Of a DNA stretch of 34,511 nucleotides, positions 25,340 through 33,096 are shown piece by piece. A model generated the notes under the pieces. It searched no databases, was not told the origin of the DNA, and worked only from the letters and a program-made list of their open reading frames with translations. The DNA is from Kineococcus rubinsiae (GTDB lineage Bacteria > Actinomycetota > Actinomycetes > Actinomycetales > Kineococcaceae). The stretch is taken from contig NZ_VWPY01000044.1 in assembly GCF_011839805.1 (NCBI RefSeq), positions 1 to 34,511 on the forward strand, given 5' to 3'. The translations under genes and the position numbers were made by a program. Position 1 is the first letter of the stretch. Every line of letters begins with the position of its first letter.

Positions 25340-25902
25340 GGTGCTGAACCTCCGGCGGATGGGCGGTGATGTCGGGTGCCCGCGTCGTCGAGGGGCGCGC
25401 AGTCGGCGACCGTCGCGGTTCCGGGACGAGGGGCGACCACGGATGCCCTTCGGCGCGGTGCGCCGACCGGATGGGCCGTTCAGGCGACAAAATCGCTGTG
25501 TAGAGGACATGTCACTCGCTGTCGATAAAATGCCGGTCTCGTCGCGGCGACGGCGTCCTCACCTCCGGGCGTGGGACCTGCGCGGTCGGGGTTCCCGAGG
25601 AACTCCGTCCGGGATCCCCACCCGGGCCGGGAGGACGGTGCGTGCGGCGGAGGCGTTGTGGCGCAACCGGTCGGAGTCGAGGCCCGGGTGAGGTCCTGCG
25701 GCCGTCGCGTGGGCCGTCGACACCCCGGCACCGGCGGGGCGAGTGCGCGGGTGCGGGAAGTGGGTCACACTGACGACCGCGCCGCGGTGCGGAGTCGCGA
25801 GTTCGGCACCCGCCGACCCTCCCTCCGGGAACCCACCCGCCGGCCGTCGTCGTCCCCGGTGCCGTGCGGTGCCGCGTGGGCACGCTCGAGGGAGAACCAA
25901 CC
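25340..25902. other. 563-base gene-free region between minus arm and DUF4397 operon
   Basis: No convincing gene is seen on either strand. It holds the divergent control regions of the GT2-led operon (minus) and of the DUF4397-sortase operon (plus). The part at 25490-25530 is the most AT-rich in the neighbourhood (CAAAATCG, GATAAAATG). Arginine- and proline-rich open frames across the region are composition artefacts. Confidence 0.6.
25497..25525 (-). promoter_or_regulatory. Candidate promoter of the minus polysaccharide arm
   Basis: Read on the minus strand: TCGACA (25525-25520), 17-base spacer, TACACA (25502-25497). The -35 box matches TTGACA at five of six bases; the -10 box is weaker. The spacer contains GCGAGTGA (25519-25512), also present upstream of the plus arm. 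The predicted transcript has a leader of about 150 bases before the ATG at 25339. Confidence 0.55.
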
Positions 25903-26790
25903 GTGGAACCGATCTCCGACCCGCGCGGTCTGCGCCGCGCCGGCCGTCCTGCGTCGCTCGCCGCCGCCGTCCTGGCCGCGGTCCTGCTCGTCCTGCTCAC
26001 GGCCACCGGGGCGCGCGCCGCCACCGTGCCCGGTGACGCGTGGGTGCGCGCCGGGCACCTCGTCCCCGGGCTGCAGGCGATGGACGTCACCGCCACGCCC
26101 GCCGGCGGGGGCGCCACCGTCGAGCTGGCCCTCGGGGCCGGGTACGGCGACGTCGCCCCGTACCAGCGCCTCGCGCCGGGCACCTACACGGCCGAGGTGC
26201 GCCCCGCCGGCGCCGCCCGCACGAGCGCGCCCGTGCTCTCGAGCACCTTCACCGCCGACGCCGGCAAGGCGTACACGCTGGCCGGTCTGGGGTCGCTGCA
26301 GGCGCCGCGCCTGGCCACGCTGCAGGACGACCTCACCCCGCCCGCCGCCGGTCAGGTCCGCGTCCGGGTGCTGCCCGCGGCCTCGGCCGCCCCGGCCGTC
26401 ACGGTGACGGCCCGCAACGGGCCGGTGATCGCCGACGGCGCCGCCTTCGGCCAGCCCACGGCCTACGCCTCGGTCCCCGCCGGGCAGTGGGTCCTGGAGA
26501 CCGCCGCCGCCGGGCTGCCCGCGGCCACCGCGACGGTCGACCTCGCGGCCGGCGGCGTCTACACGCTCGTCGTCGTCGACGCCGACGGGGCGCTGGGCGT
26601 CCGCGCGGTCACCGACGCGGCGGGGGCTGCGGCCATGCCGGTCGGCGGCGCGCAGACCGGTGGCGGCGGTACGGCCGCCGCGGCGGCCTCCGCCCCGCGG
26701 CCCGACTCCGTCCCCGTCCTCACCGGCGCCGCCGTGCTGCTCCTCGCGGCCGTCCTGGTGCGGCGACGGGTGCGCGGCCGGACCGCGTGA
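25903..26790 (+). CDS. DUF4397 domain-containing surface protein
   Basis: A 295-residue exported protein. Residues 1-37 form a signal peptide ending ATGARA. The mature part has a DUF4397 domain (AWVRAGHLVPGLQAMDVTA; YQRLAPGTYTAEVRPAG), a beta-sandwich of unknown function common in Firmicutes and actinobacteria, and a second beta-rich stretch (about 135-235). Near the C-terminus is PVGGAQTGGGG (about 247-257), then a hydrophobic segment (about 270-285) and a basic tail RRRVRGR, the plan of a cell-wall sorting signal without LPxTG. The following gene is a class F sortase, so this is the probable substrate. GAGGGAGA upstream supports the GTG at 25903 over one at 25864. Confidence 0.88.
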   Translation: MEPISDPRGLRRAGRPASLAAAVLAAVLLVLLTATGARAATVPGDAWVRAGHLVPGLQAMDVTATPAGGGATVELALGAGYGDVAPYQRLAPGTYTAEVRPAGAARTSAPVLSSTFTADAGKAYTLAGLGSLQAPRLATLQDDLTPPAAGQVRVRVLPAASAAPAVTVTARNGPVIADGAAFGQPTAYASVPAGQWVLETAAAGLPAATATVDLAAGGVYTLVVVDADGALGVRAVTDAAGAAAMPVGGAQTGGGGTAAAAASAPRPDSVPVLTGAAVLLLAAVLVRRRVRGRTA

Positions 26791-27470
26791 GGCTCCCGCG
26801 CGCCGCGGCGCTGACCGCCGCGGCGCTGCTGCTCACGGGGTGCGCGGCCGCGGGCGGGACGGCCTCCGACGGACCGTCGGGGCCCTCCCCCTCCCCGCCC
26901 GCGGCCACCGCCTCGTCGGCGGCCCCGGCGTCACCGGACACCACCCCGGCCGGTGGTGCCTCCGCGCCGGCAGACCCCGGCCCCGGCGGGGGCTCGGTCC
27001 CCGTGCCCGCGGGGGGCCCGCGCCCGGTGGACCCCGCAGCCGTCCCCGTGCGCCTGCAGGTCCCGGCCGCCGGCATCGACGTCCCGCTGATCGACCTGGG
27101 CGTGGCCGCGGACGGCACGCTGCAGGTCCCGGTGGACTACCAGCAGGTCGGTTGGTTCGACGGCGGCCCGCCGCCCGGCGACGTCGGCCCCGCCGTCATC
27201 GCTGGGCACGTGGACTCCCGCAGCGGACCCGCGCCCTTCTTCCGGCTGCGCGACCTCGCGCCCGGCGACGAGGTCACGGTCACGCGGACCGACGGCCGGC
27301 TCGTGGTCCTCCACGTCGACGGCGTGGAGCAGTACGCCAAGGACGCCTTCCCGACCGCGACCGTGTACGGCCCGGTGCCCGGGCCCGCGCTGCGCCTCGT
27401 GACCTGCGGCGGCAGCTTCGACCGCTCGTCGGGGCACTACCGCGACAACGTGGTCGTCTACGCGTCCTGA
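26787..27470 (+). CDS. Class F sortase with lipobox-like N-terminus
   Basis: A 227-residue sortase. The catalytic triad is visible: H141 (IAGHVDS), C207 (LVTCGG) and R219 (HYRDN). It begins QVPAAGIDVPLIDLGVAADG (about 95-115), typical of class F enzymes that attach DUF4397 proteins or pilin-like proteins to the actinobacterial wall. The N-terminus ends in LLLTGC (C19), which fits a lipobox, so the enzyme may be lipid-anchored rather than held by a membrane helix. A P/A/S/G-rich spacer (about 20-85) lets the domain reach the wall. The GTG overlaps the previous stop in GTGA. Confidence 0.92.
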   Translation: MRLPRAAALTAAALLLTGCAAAGGTASDGPSGPSPSPPAATASSAAPASPDTTPAGGASAPADPGPGGGSVPVPAGGPRPVDPAAVPVRLQVPAAGIDVPLIDLGVAADGTLQVPVDYQQVGWFDGGPPPGDVGPAVIAGHVDSRSGPAPFFRLRDLAPGDEVTVTRTDGRLVVLHVDGVEQYAKDAFPTATVYGPVPGPALRLVTCGGSFDRSSGHYRDNVVVYAS

Positions 27471-27492
27471 CCGCACCGCCTCAGCGGTCGTC

Positions 27493-27516
27493 ACCCGGAC
27501 GCCGCGTCGTCCGGGT
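27493..27516. terminator. Hairpin between sortase and acetyltransferase genes
   Basis: ACCCGGACG (27493-27501) and CGTCCGGGT (27508-27516) form a perfect 9-base stem with a 6-base loop, 22 bases after the sortase stop and 86 bases before the end of the convergent acetyltransferase gene. A smaller GACCGC/GCGGTC pair (27469-27474, 27484-27489) lies just upstream. Confidence 0.6.
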
Positions 27517-27602
27517 CGGGTGGTGGTCCTCACGACGAGGCGTCGGCCTCGTCGCTCGCTCCTGCGCGCCCGACGTGTCCCGGCTCTCGCCGGCGTCGGG
27601 GC

Positions 27603-28772
27603 TCAGCCCTGCGTCCCCGCCGCGACCGTTCCTGCCGCGGGGGCGCTGATCCGGCTCGCTGCCCGAGCGAGCAGACCTCGGCCTCGTTCCACGGCCTGTC
27701 GACCTGCCACAGCGGTCATCCCCCACCGCGAGGTCGTCATCTGGAGGGTCAGCAGGTCGACGACGCCGTCCTCGTCCCAGAAGAGCTTGTACGGCTCCGT
27801 CCCCGGCCCGAGGCTGTACTCGAGGCCGTGGTCGAAGGCCCACCTCACCGAGCAGTCGTTCAGCTGGACCCCGGGCGAGAACTTGTCGTACTCGGGATCG
27901 AACGCGGCGATGACCCCCTCCAGCACTCCTCCGCTGAGGATGCAGATGGCCGTCGCCAGGGTCCTCTCGTCGAGGACCAGCCGCATCACCAGGGTCTCCT
28001 GGTTCCCGGTCGTCGTCGCCGACTGGCGCACCAGGAAGTCCTGGTAGGCGCTGGAGTGCAGCCACGACCCGTCCTTCCCCGTGCGCCGGGACCAGGCCCG
28101 CTTGTTCTCCAGGGTCCACTGGACGAGGTCCGCGGCCCGGGGATCGCCGCCACGGACGACCTCGAAGCTCACGGTTCCCCGTGCAGCGAGCCGCCGTCGG
28201 CCCTTCGCGCGCCTGCTGCGGCCGCTGGCGCTCAGCGACTCGTAGTAGGAGTCCCAGTCGCTCGCGCCCCCGAAGTCGACGTGCACGGCGGCGTCCGGCT
28301 CGAGCGCCGTCCGGTAGGTCCTGGCGCCCACCAGCTCTTCCCGGGCAGGGCCGGGGAGGAGCATGGGCAGCGTCACGAGGTCCGCCCCCGACCGCTTCCT
28401 CAGCACGTCCCAGGCGCTGCGGATCCACCTGCGCTGATCGATGCCGTCGTCCGTCATCACCCGGTGGAGTTCCGTGCCGCTCGCGCCGAGCGCCTGGCCC
28501 ACGGTCCACGCAGCCCTGCGGGAGAGGGTCAGGGGCCACGCCGCCACCATGGTGTCGTCCTGCCAGCCGACCAGGCAGAACAACCGGTGCCCCTGCGGTT
28601 CTGCCACGGCGCGCCACGCGTTCAGGCAGTAGTCGAAGCTCTCGGAGGCCCCGGCCCCGCTGCTCCTCGACCACAGGGACTCCCAGTCCGCCTGCAGGGC
28701 CTCGAACCGTCGACCGTCCGTCACGACCTCGATGCGTCGCGGATCGTGGTTCGTGCTGCCTCCCAAGCCCAT
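27603..28772 (-). CDS. BioF2/CelD-like GNAT acetyltransferase (Acetyltransf_6 type)
   Basis: A 389-residue two-lobe GNAT-fold protein resembling the CelD/BcsL and FemAB-like acetyltransferases of exopolysaccharide loci. Recognisable stretches are WESLWSRSSGAGASESFDYC near the start, ESLSASGRSRRAKGRRRLAARG in the middle, a VMRLVLDERTLATAICIL strand and FDPEYDKFSPGVQLN, the last being the usual acyl-donor signature region. It probably acetylates or otherwise acylates a polysaccharide or its precursor. A longer reading from 28826 exists, but the ATG at 28772 sits 7 bases after a -10-like TACCGT. Codon use appears less extreme than in neighbouring genes by eye; not measured. Confidence 0.75.
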   Translation of the reverse strand: MGLGGSTNHDPRRIEVVTDGRRFEALQADWESLWSRSSGAGASESFDYCLNAWRAVAEPQGHRLFCLVGWQDDTMVAAWPLTLSRRAAWTVGQALGASGTELHRVMTDDGIDQRRWIRSAWDVLRKRSGADLVTLPMLLPGPAREELVGARTYRTALEPDAAVHVDFGGASDWDSYYESLSASGRSRRAKGRRRLAARGTVSFEVVRGGDPRAADLVQWTLENKRAWSRRTGKDGSWLHSSAYQDFLVRQSATTTGNQETLVMRLVLDERTLATAICILSGGVLEGVIAAFDPEYDKFSPGVQLNDCSVRWAFDHGLEYSLGPGTEPYKLFWDEDGVVDLLTLQMTTSRWGMTAVAGRQAVERGRGLLARAASRISAPAAGTVAAGTQG

Positions 28773-28779
28773 GCTGACG

Positions 28780-28807
28780 ACGGTAACGGGCCGCCTGCCG
28801 CTGTCGG
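28780..28807 (-). promoter_or_regulatory. Candidate leaderless promoter of the acetyltransferase gene
   Basis: On the minus strand CCGACA (28807-28802), 16-base spacer, TACCGT (28785-28780), with the ATG 7 bases further on. That spacing puts the expected transcription start on the start codon. No Shine-Dalgarno sequence is seen upstream of the ATG. Confidence 0.5.
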
Positions 28808-28846
28808 CCGGGAGAACGCCGAGCATCGCTGGTTCGGCGTAGGGCC

Positions 28847-28870
28847 GATCACCCCCGCTCCGAGGGGATC
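28847..28870 (-). terminator. Weak hairpin downstream of ybaK
   Basis: GATC-A-CCC (28847-28854) can pair with GGGGATC (28864-28870) with one bulged base, in the gap after the ybaK stop on the minus strand. A 7-base stem; role inferred and uncertain. Confidence 0.3.
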
Positions 28871-28918
28871 TCCACCGTTCGCGTCGAGGAACTCCCGGAC
28901 CCTGCTGCGGGACCGGCG

Positions 28919-29428
28919 CTACCGGGCGACCGCGGCGACCACGGCGTCGAGCAGGTGCACCAGGTCGGCGGGGGAGAGCTCCACCTGCAGCCCCCGGCGC
29001 CCGCCGCTGACGAGCACGGTGGGCCAGGCGAGCGCCGAATCGTCGACGACCGTGGGCAGCGCCGTCCGCTGCCCCAGCGGGCTGATGCCGCCCAGCACGT
29101 ACCCGCTGGAGCGCTGCGCCCGGGCCGGGTCGGCCATCGCGGCGCGCTTGCCGCCCACGGCGGCGGCCAGCGCCTTGAGGTCCAGCGAGGTCGCCACCGG
29201 GACCACGGCGACGACGAGGCGGCCGTCGACGTCGGCGAGCAGCGTCTTCAGCACCCGCTCGGGCGTGACGTCGACGCCCGCCTGCTGCAGGGCCCGGACG
29301 GCCTCGTCGCCGAAGCGCGTCTCACCGTCGGTGTGCGCGTACGGGTGCGCGGTGTGGGGGACACCGGCCTCCTGCAGGACGCGCAGGGCCGGCGTGCCCG
29401 CCTCGGCCCCCGCGCGCCGCTTCGCCAC
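28919..29428 (-). CDS. ybaK: YbaK/EbsC-type Cys-tRNA(Pro) deacylase
   Basis: A 169-residue member of the YbaK/INS-like family, which hydrolyses Cys-tRNA(Pro) and other misacylated tRNAs formed by ProRS. Family stretches are seen: [20 protein letters not shown], the conserved lysine region [20 protein letters not shown], and [12 protein letters not shown] near residue 115. The GTG start lies 12 bases after the LON-domain gene, so the two are probably one operon. Function in this organism is assigned by family only. Confidence 0.92.
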   Translation of the reverse strand: MAKRRAGAEAGTPALRVLQEAGVPHTAHPYAHTDGETRFGDEAVRALQQAGVDVTPERVLKTLLADVDGRLVVAVVPVATSLDLKALAAAVGGKRAAMADPARAQRSSGYVLGGISPLGQRTALPTVVDDSALAWPTVLVSGGRRGLQVELSPADLVHLLDAVVAAVAR

Positions 29429-29440
29429 GCCCGTCCCGCC

Positions 29441-30112
29441 CTAGTTCGGGCTGGGCGCTTCGCCCGGCACGTCGGAGGCGGGGACCGTGCCGAAGGTGGT
29501 GATGAGTCCCAGCTCCTGCTTGAGCAGGTCCAGCTCGGCCTTCAGGCGGCTGCGGGTGTCGGGCGCCTCGAGCAGCCGCTGCCGCTCCACGAGCGGGAGC
29601 ACCGCGGCGGCCGCCACGAGGTAGGACAGCACCGACGGGTCGTCCGGCGCGGTGCTGCCACCGATGTCCAGCTGGTCGCGGTACTCGTCGAAGCGGCGGC
29701 TCACGCCCGCGGCGAGCACCTGGACCTCGGGGTCCTCGTCGTCCTCGTCGCCGTCCTCGCCGAACGGCTCGACGACGCCCGTCAGGTACGGGGTGCCGGC
29801 GCTCGCGTCGATGTCCAGGACGCGGAAGCGCGACGCCCCGACGGTGACGATCTCGAAGCCGCCGTCCTCCAGCTCCGTGACCTCGCGCAGCAGCGCGACG
29901 CAGCCCACGGCGTGCAGCGCGTGGACGTTGCCGTCCCCGACCTCGTGCCCCGCCTTGATGGCGACCACGCCGAAGCCGCGGGGTGCGTCCTCGCCCTGCG
30001 CGACGAGGTCGGCGACGAGGGCGCGGTAGCGCGGTTCGAAGATGTTCAGCGGCAGCACGAGGCCGGGGAACAGCACGCTGCCCAGGGGGAACAGCGGGAG
30101 GCTCTGCGTCAC
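29441..30112 (-). CDS. LON substrate-binding domain protein
   Basis: A 223-residue protein with the N-terminal domain of ATP-dependent Lon (PF02190-type), without AAA or protease domains. It opens [26 protein letters not shown] and has the [10 protein letters not shown] strand, both diagnostic. A negatively charged loop ([12 protein letters not shown]) sits at about residues 125-136. The C-terminal part is helical. Actinobacterial homologues are found near hisD; the biochemical role is unknown. I chose the GTG at 30112 over the one at 30121: it gives the family N-terminus [11 protein letters not shown], and a -10-like TAGGGT ends 7 bases upstream of it. Confidence 0.9.
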   Translation of the reverse strand: MTQSLPLFPLGSVLFPGLVLPLNIFEPRYRALVADLVAQGEDAPRGFGVVAIKAGHEVGDGNVHALHAVGCVALLREVTELEDGGFEIVTVGASRFRVLDIDASAGTPYLTGVVEPFGEDGDEDDEDPEVQVLAAGVSRRFDEYRDQLDIGGSTAPDDPSVLSYLVAAAAVLPLVERQRLLEAPDTRSRLKAELDLLKQELGLITTFGTVPASDVPGEAPSPN

Positions 30113-30119
30113 CCGGCTC

Positions 30120-30180
30120 ACCCTAGGCTCTGGCCGCCGCCCCCCGGAGCACCTCCCGCGACGGCCCGCGTCCTAGGCTC
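30120..30180. promoter_or_regulatory. Divergent leaderless promoter region with CCTAGGCTC repeat
   Basis: The 73-base gap between the LON gene (minus) and the PhzF gene (plus) holds two copies of CCTAGGCTC, at 30122-30130 and 30172-30180, exactly 50 bases apart. On the minus strand TAGGGT (30125-30120) lies 7 bases from the GTG at 30112. On the plus strand TAGGCT (30174-30179) lies 6 bases from the GTG at 30186. Both are spaced as -10 boxes of leaderless transcripts; -35 boxes are not clear. Confidence 0.5.
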
Positions 30181-30185
30181 CCCGC

Positions 30186-31019
30186 GTGGTGCGACTGCGG
30201 ATCATCGACGCCTTCACCGACCGCCCGTTCGCGGGCAACCCCGCGGGCGTGGTGGTGCTCGACGAACCCGCCCCGGAGGCGTGGATGCACGACGTCGCGG
30301 CCGAGCTGAACCTCTCCGAGACGGCGTTCGCGGTGCGCGGGGAGGCCCCCGGCGCCTACGGGCTGCGCTGGTTCACCCCGCTCGTCGAGGTCGACCTCTG
30401 CGGTCACGCGACGCTGGCCACCGCGCACGCGCTGGCCGAGGACGGCGAGAGCGGGCCCTTCACCTTCGCCACCCGCAGCGGGGACCTGCGCGCCGACGTC
30501 GACGCCGACGGGGCCGTGCGCCTCGACTTCCCGGCGCAGCCGACGACCCCGGTGACGGGTCCGCTGGTGGACGTCCTGACCGCGGCGCTCGGCACGCCCG
30601 CCGTCGCCGTGGCCACCGACGGCGTGGACGTCCTCGTCGAGGTGGGCCACGAGGAGATCGTCCGGGCGCTGGTCCCCGACATCGGGGCGCTCGCGGCCGT
30701 CGAGGCGCGCGGTGTCGTCGTCACCGCGGCCACGACGCCGCGGCCCGGCCTCGACGACGCCTCCCTCGGCGCCCCCGACGTCGTGTCGCGCTGGTTCGGC
30801 CCCCGCGTCGGCGTGGCGGAGGACCCGGTCACGGGCAGTGCGCACTGCACGCTCGGCCCGTACTGGGCGCCGCGGCTGGGCCGGACGTCGTTCCTGGCGC
30901 ACCAGGTGTCACCGCGCGGTGGCGTGCTGCGCGTCGAGGTCGTCGGCGACCGCGTGCACCTGCACGGACGGGCCGTGACGGTGGTGGACGGGGAGCTGCG
31001 CGCCCCCCGCACTCCCTAG
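30186..31019 (+). CDS. PhzF-family isomerase/epimerase-like protein
   Basis: A 277-residue member of the PhzF/DapF-like fold. PhzF isomerises DHHA in phenazine synthesis, but most stand-alone members have unknown substrates. E45 in ELNLSETAF occupies the position of the catalytic glutamate of PhzF. Other signatures are [18 protein letters not shown] at the start, [15 protein letters not shown] and [16 protein letters not shown]. No other phenazine gene lies nearby, so a phenazine role is unlikely. The start is GTG with no Shine-Dalgarno sequence; TAGGCT 6 bases upstream suggests a leaderless message. Its TAG stop lies inside the -10-like box of hisD. Confidence 0.9.
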   Translation: MVRLRIIDAFTDRPFAGNPAGVVVLDEPAPEAWMHDVAAELNLSETAFAVRGEAPGAYGLRWFTPLVEVDLCGHATLATAHALAEDGESGPFTFATRSGDLRADVDADGAVRLDFPAQPTTPVTGPLVDVLTAALGTPAVAVATDGVDVLVEVGHEEIVRALVPDIGALAAVEARGVVVTAATTPRPGLDDASLGAPDVVSRWFGPRVGVAEDPVTGSAHCTLGPYWAPRLGRTSFLAHQVSPRGGVLRVEVVGDRVHLHGRAVTVVDGELRAPRTP

Positions 31020-31030
31020 ACTCCACCCTC
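31017..31030 (+). promoter_or_regulatory. -10-like box of hisD overlapping the phzF-family stop codon
   Basis: TAGACT (31017-31022) begins with the TAG stop codon of the upstream gene. It ends 8 bases before the GTG start of hisD, a spacing that suggests a leaderless transcript. No clear -35 box is seen 16-18 bases upstream. Confidence 0.45.
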
Positions 31031-32359
31031 GTGACGACACCCCTCCTGCGCCGCATCGACCTGCGGGGACAGACCCTCGACCCGATCGCCCTGCGGGCCG
31101 TCGTGCCCCGCGCCGACGTCGACGTCGCGGCCGCCCTGGCGACCGTCGCCCCGATCTGCGAGGACGTCCGCCGCCGCGGCGTCCCCGCGCTGCTCGAGCT
31201 CACCGAGCGCTTCGACGGCGTCCGCACCACCGACGTCCGGGTCCCCGCGCAGGCGCTCGCGGACGCGCTGGCCGCGCTCGACCCGCACGTGCGGGCCGCG
31301 CTGGAGGAGAGCATCCGCCGCGCGCGGCTCGTGCACGCGGACCAGCGGCGCACCGACACCACGACGCGCCTCGCCCCGGGCGGCACGGTCACCGAGCGCT
31401 GGGTCCCGGTGAGCCGCGTCGGCCTCTACGTGCCGGGCGGGCGCGCGGTCTACCCCTCGAGCGTCGTCATGAACGTCGTGCCCGCGCAGGAGGCCGGTGT
31501 CGTCTCCATCGCCGTCACCAGCCCCGCGCAGAAGGAGTTCGGCGGCCTGCCGCACCCGACCATCCTCGCCGCGTGCGCGCTGCTCGGCGTCGACGAGGTC
31601 TACGCCGTCGGTGGCGCGCAGGCCATCGCGATGTTCGCCTACGGGGCCCGCGGAGCCGACGGCGAGCTCGTCGTCGCCCCCGTCGACGTCGTCACCGGCC
31701 CGGGCAACATCTACGTCGCCTCCGCCAAGCGCTACGTGCAGGGCGTCGTCGGCATCGACTCCGAGGCCGGGCCGACCGAGATCGCCGTCCTCGCCGACGA
31801 CTCCGCCGACCCGGTCCACGTCGCGGCCGACCTCGTCAGCCAGGCCGAGCACGACCCGGTCGCCGCCGCCGTCCTCGTCACGACGTCCGCGGCGCTCGCC
31901 GACGCCGTGGACGAGCAGCTGGCCCTGCGGGTGCCCACGACCAAGCACGCCGAGCGCATCACCCAGGCCCTCGGGGGCCGGCAGTCCGCGATCGTCCTCG
32001 TCGACGACCTCGACGCCGGCCTGGCCGTCGTCGACGCCTACGCCGCGGAGCACCTCGAGGTGCAGACCGTCGACGCCCCCGCCGTCGCGGCCCGGGTCCG
32101 CAACGCGGGTGCGGTGTTCGTGGGTGCGCACTCGCCCGTCTCGCTGGGCGACTACTGCGCCGGCTCCAACCACGTCCTGCCCACGGGCGGCACGGCGACC
32201 CACTCCGCCGGCCTCAGCGTCCAGACGTTCCTGCGCGGCCTGCACGTCGTGACGTACGACGAGGCCGCCCTGCGCGAGGTGGCCCCGCACGTCGTGGCCC
32301 TCGCCGACTCTGAGGACCTGCCCGCGCACGGCGAGGCCGTCTCGGCGAGGTTCGCGTGA
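31031..32359 (+). CDS. hisD: Histidinol dehydrogenase
   Basis: HisD carries out the last two NAD-dependent oxidations of histidine synthesis, L-histidinol to L-histidine, with zinc. The 442-residue product is full length. Signatures include [38 protein letters not shown], the zinc/base region [17 protein letters not shown] and [15 protein letters not shown]. The first residues read [14 protein letters not shown], a usual N-terminus. In many actinobacteria hisC and hisB follow; here a small acidic protein follows with a GTGA overlap and then a secreted deacetylase, so the histidine operon is split or the others lie elsewhere. Probably leaderless from TAGACT upstream. Confidence 0.97.
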   Translation: MTTPLLRRIDLRGQTLDPIALRAVVPRADVDVAAALATVAPICEDVRRRGVPALLELTERFDGVRTTDVRVPAQALADALAALDPHVRAALEESIRRARLVHADQRRTDTTTRLAPGGTVTERWVPVSRVGLYVPGGRAVYPSSVVMNVVPAQEAGVVSIAVTSPAQKEFGGLPHPTILAACALLGVDEVYAVGGAQAIAMFAYGARGADGELVVAPVDVVTGPGNIYVASAKRYVQGVVGIDSEAGPTEIAVLADDSADPVHVAADLVSQAEHDPVAAAVLVTTSAALADAVDEQLALRVPTTKHAERITQALGGRQSAIVLVDDLDAGLAVVDAYAAEHLEVQTVDAPAVAARVRNAGAVFVGAHSPVSLGDYCAGSNHVLPTGGTATHSAGLSVQTFLRGLHVVTYDEAALREVAPHVVALADSEDLPAHGEAVSARFA

Positions 32360-32943
32360 CCGGCCCCGGCGACGACCGCCCCGACGACGGGCCCGGCGAC
32401 CGACCCGGCGACGGGCCCGGCGACGAGCTGCCCGGCGACGACGTGCTGGGGGAGGGCTTCGACTTCGACGCCGAGTTCGCCAAGGAGTTCGGCCCGAAGG
32501 TGCCGATCCGCTCGGTCCTCGTCGTCCCCGTGGCGGACGCCGCGAAGCTCGCCGAGGTCTGCACGCTCGCCGAGCTCCACGCGTGGGTGGTGCCCGTGCG
32601 CGGCCTGGGGTGCGTCCTGGTCACCCAGGACCCGGCCACGGGCGAGGCCGACGCCGAGCGGCTCTCCGCGGTGCTGCGCGCCGCGGAACTGGTCCTGCTG
32701 ACCGTCGGCGAGGAGTCCATCGAGGGGCAGACCTGGACCGGCGGCAAGCGCGGCGAGGACCCCAAGCCCGGTCTCCTGCTGTCGGTGTGGCCGGACGTCG
32801 TCCAGCAGCTCGTCCTGGGCCGCCTCGACCCGGCGGAGGCCGAGCAGGCCGCCAACGGGGGCGAGGGCAGCCGCATCGGCGCGTTCTGGAAGCTGTTCCG
32901 CGGCAAGGGCGGGGCCGGCGAACCGGGGGAACCCCGCCCCTGA
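32356..32943 (+). CDS. Acidic protein of unknown function coupled to hisD
   Basis: A 195-residue protein I do not recognise with certainty. The first 35 residues are a low-complexity D/G/P stretch made of repeats such as RPGDGPGD and probably disordered. A folded domain follows (about 45-180): [36 protein letters not shown] and a [16 protein letters not shown] stretch, ending in FWKLFRGKG. No signal peptide or membrane segment is visible. The GTG overlaps the hisD stop in GTGA, which argues that it is translated and cotranscribed with hisD. Its role could be linked to histidine synthesis or may be only a genomic neighbour. Confidence 0.75.
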   Translation: MTGPGDDRPDDGPGDRPGDGPGDELPGDDVLGEGFDFDAEFAKEFGPKVPIRSVLVVPVADAAKLAEVCTLAELHAWVVPVRGLGCVLVTQDPATGEADAERLSAVLRAAELVLLTVGEESIEGQTWTGGKRGEDPKPGLLLSVWPDVVQQLVLGRLDPAEAEQAANGGEGSRIGAFWKLFRGKGGAGEPGEPRP

Positions 32944-32990
32944 CCGCGGCTGCCGCGCGTCACCGCCTGGGCTGAACGGGGCGTTCGGCG

Positions 32991-33004
32991 CACCCGCACG
33001 GGTG
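32991..33004. terminator. Small palindrome downstream of the hisD operon
   Basis: CACCCG-CA-CGGGTG, a perfect 6-base stem with a 2-base loop, 47 bases after the end of the acidic protein gene. A short CGCGG-CTG-CCGCG pair at 32945-32957 lies nearer. Either might terminate the hisD transcript; both are short. Confidence 0.3.
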
Positions 33005-33096
33005 GCGGCGCTGCTCAGCGTGGTGGGAACGGCGCAGAAGGCTCCTAACCTCGGGGGAGCCGATCACCTCGGCGACCCCGAACGCCGGAGGACCCG

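Noticed and set aside
25340-25902. Small genes in the gap before the DUF4397 operon
   Set aside because: Frames on both strands are R/P/G-rich, lack ribosome binding sites and match no known pattern.
30186-31019. A phenazine biosynthesis cluster around the PhzF-family gene
   Set aside because: No phzA, B, C, D, E or G gene nearby. Stand-alone PhzF-like proteins are common and of unknown substrate.
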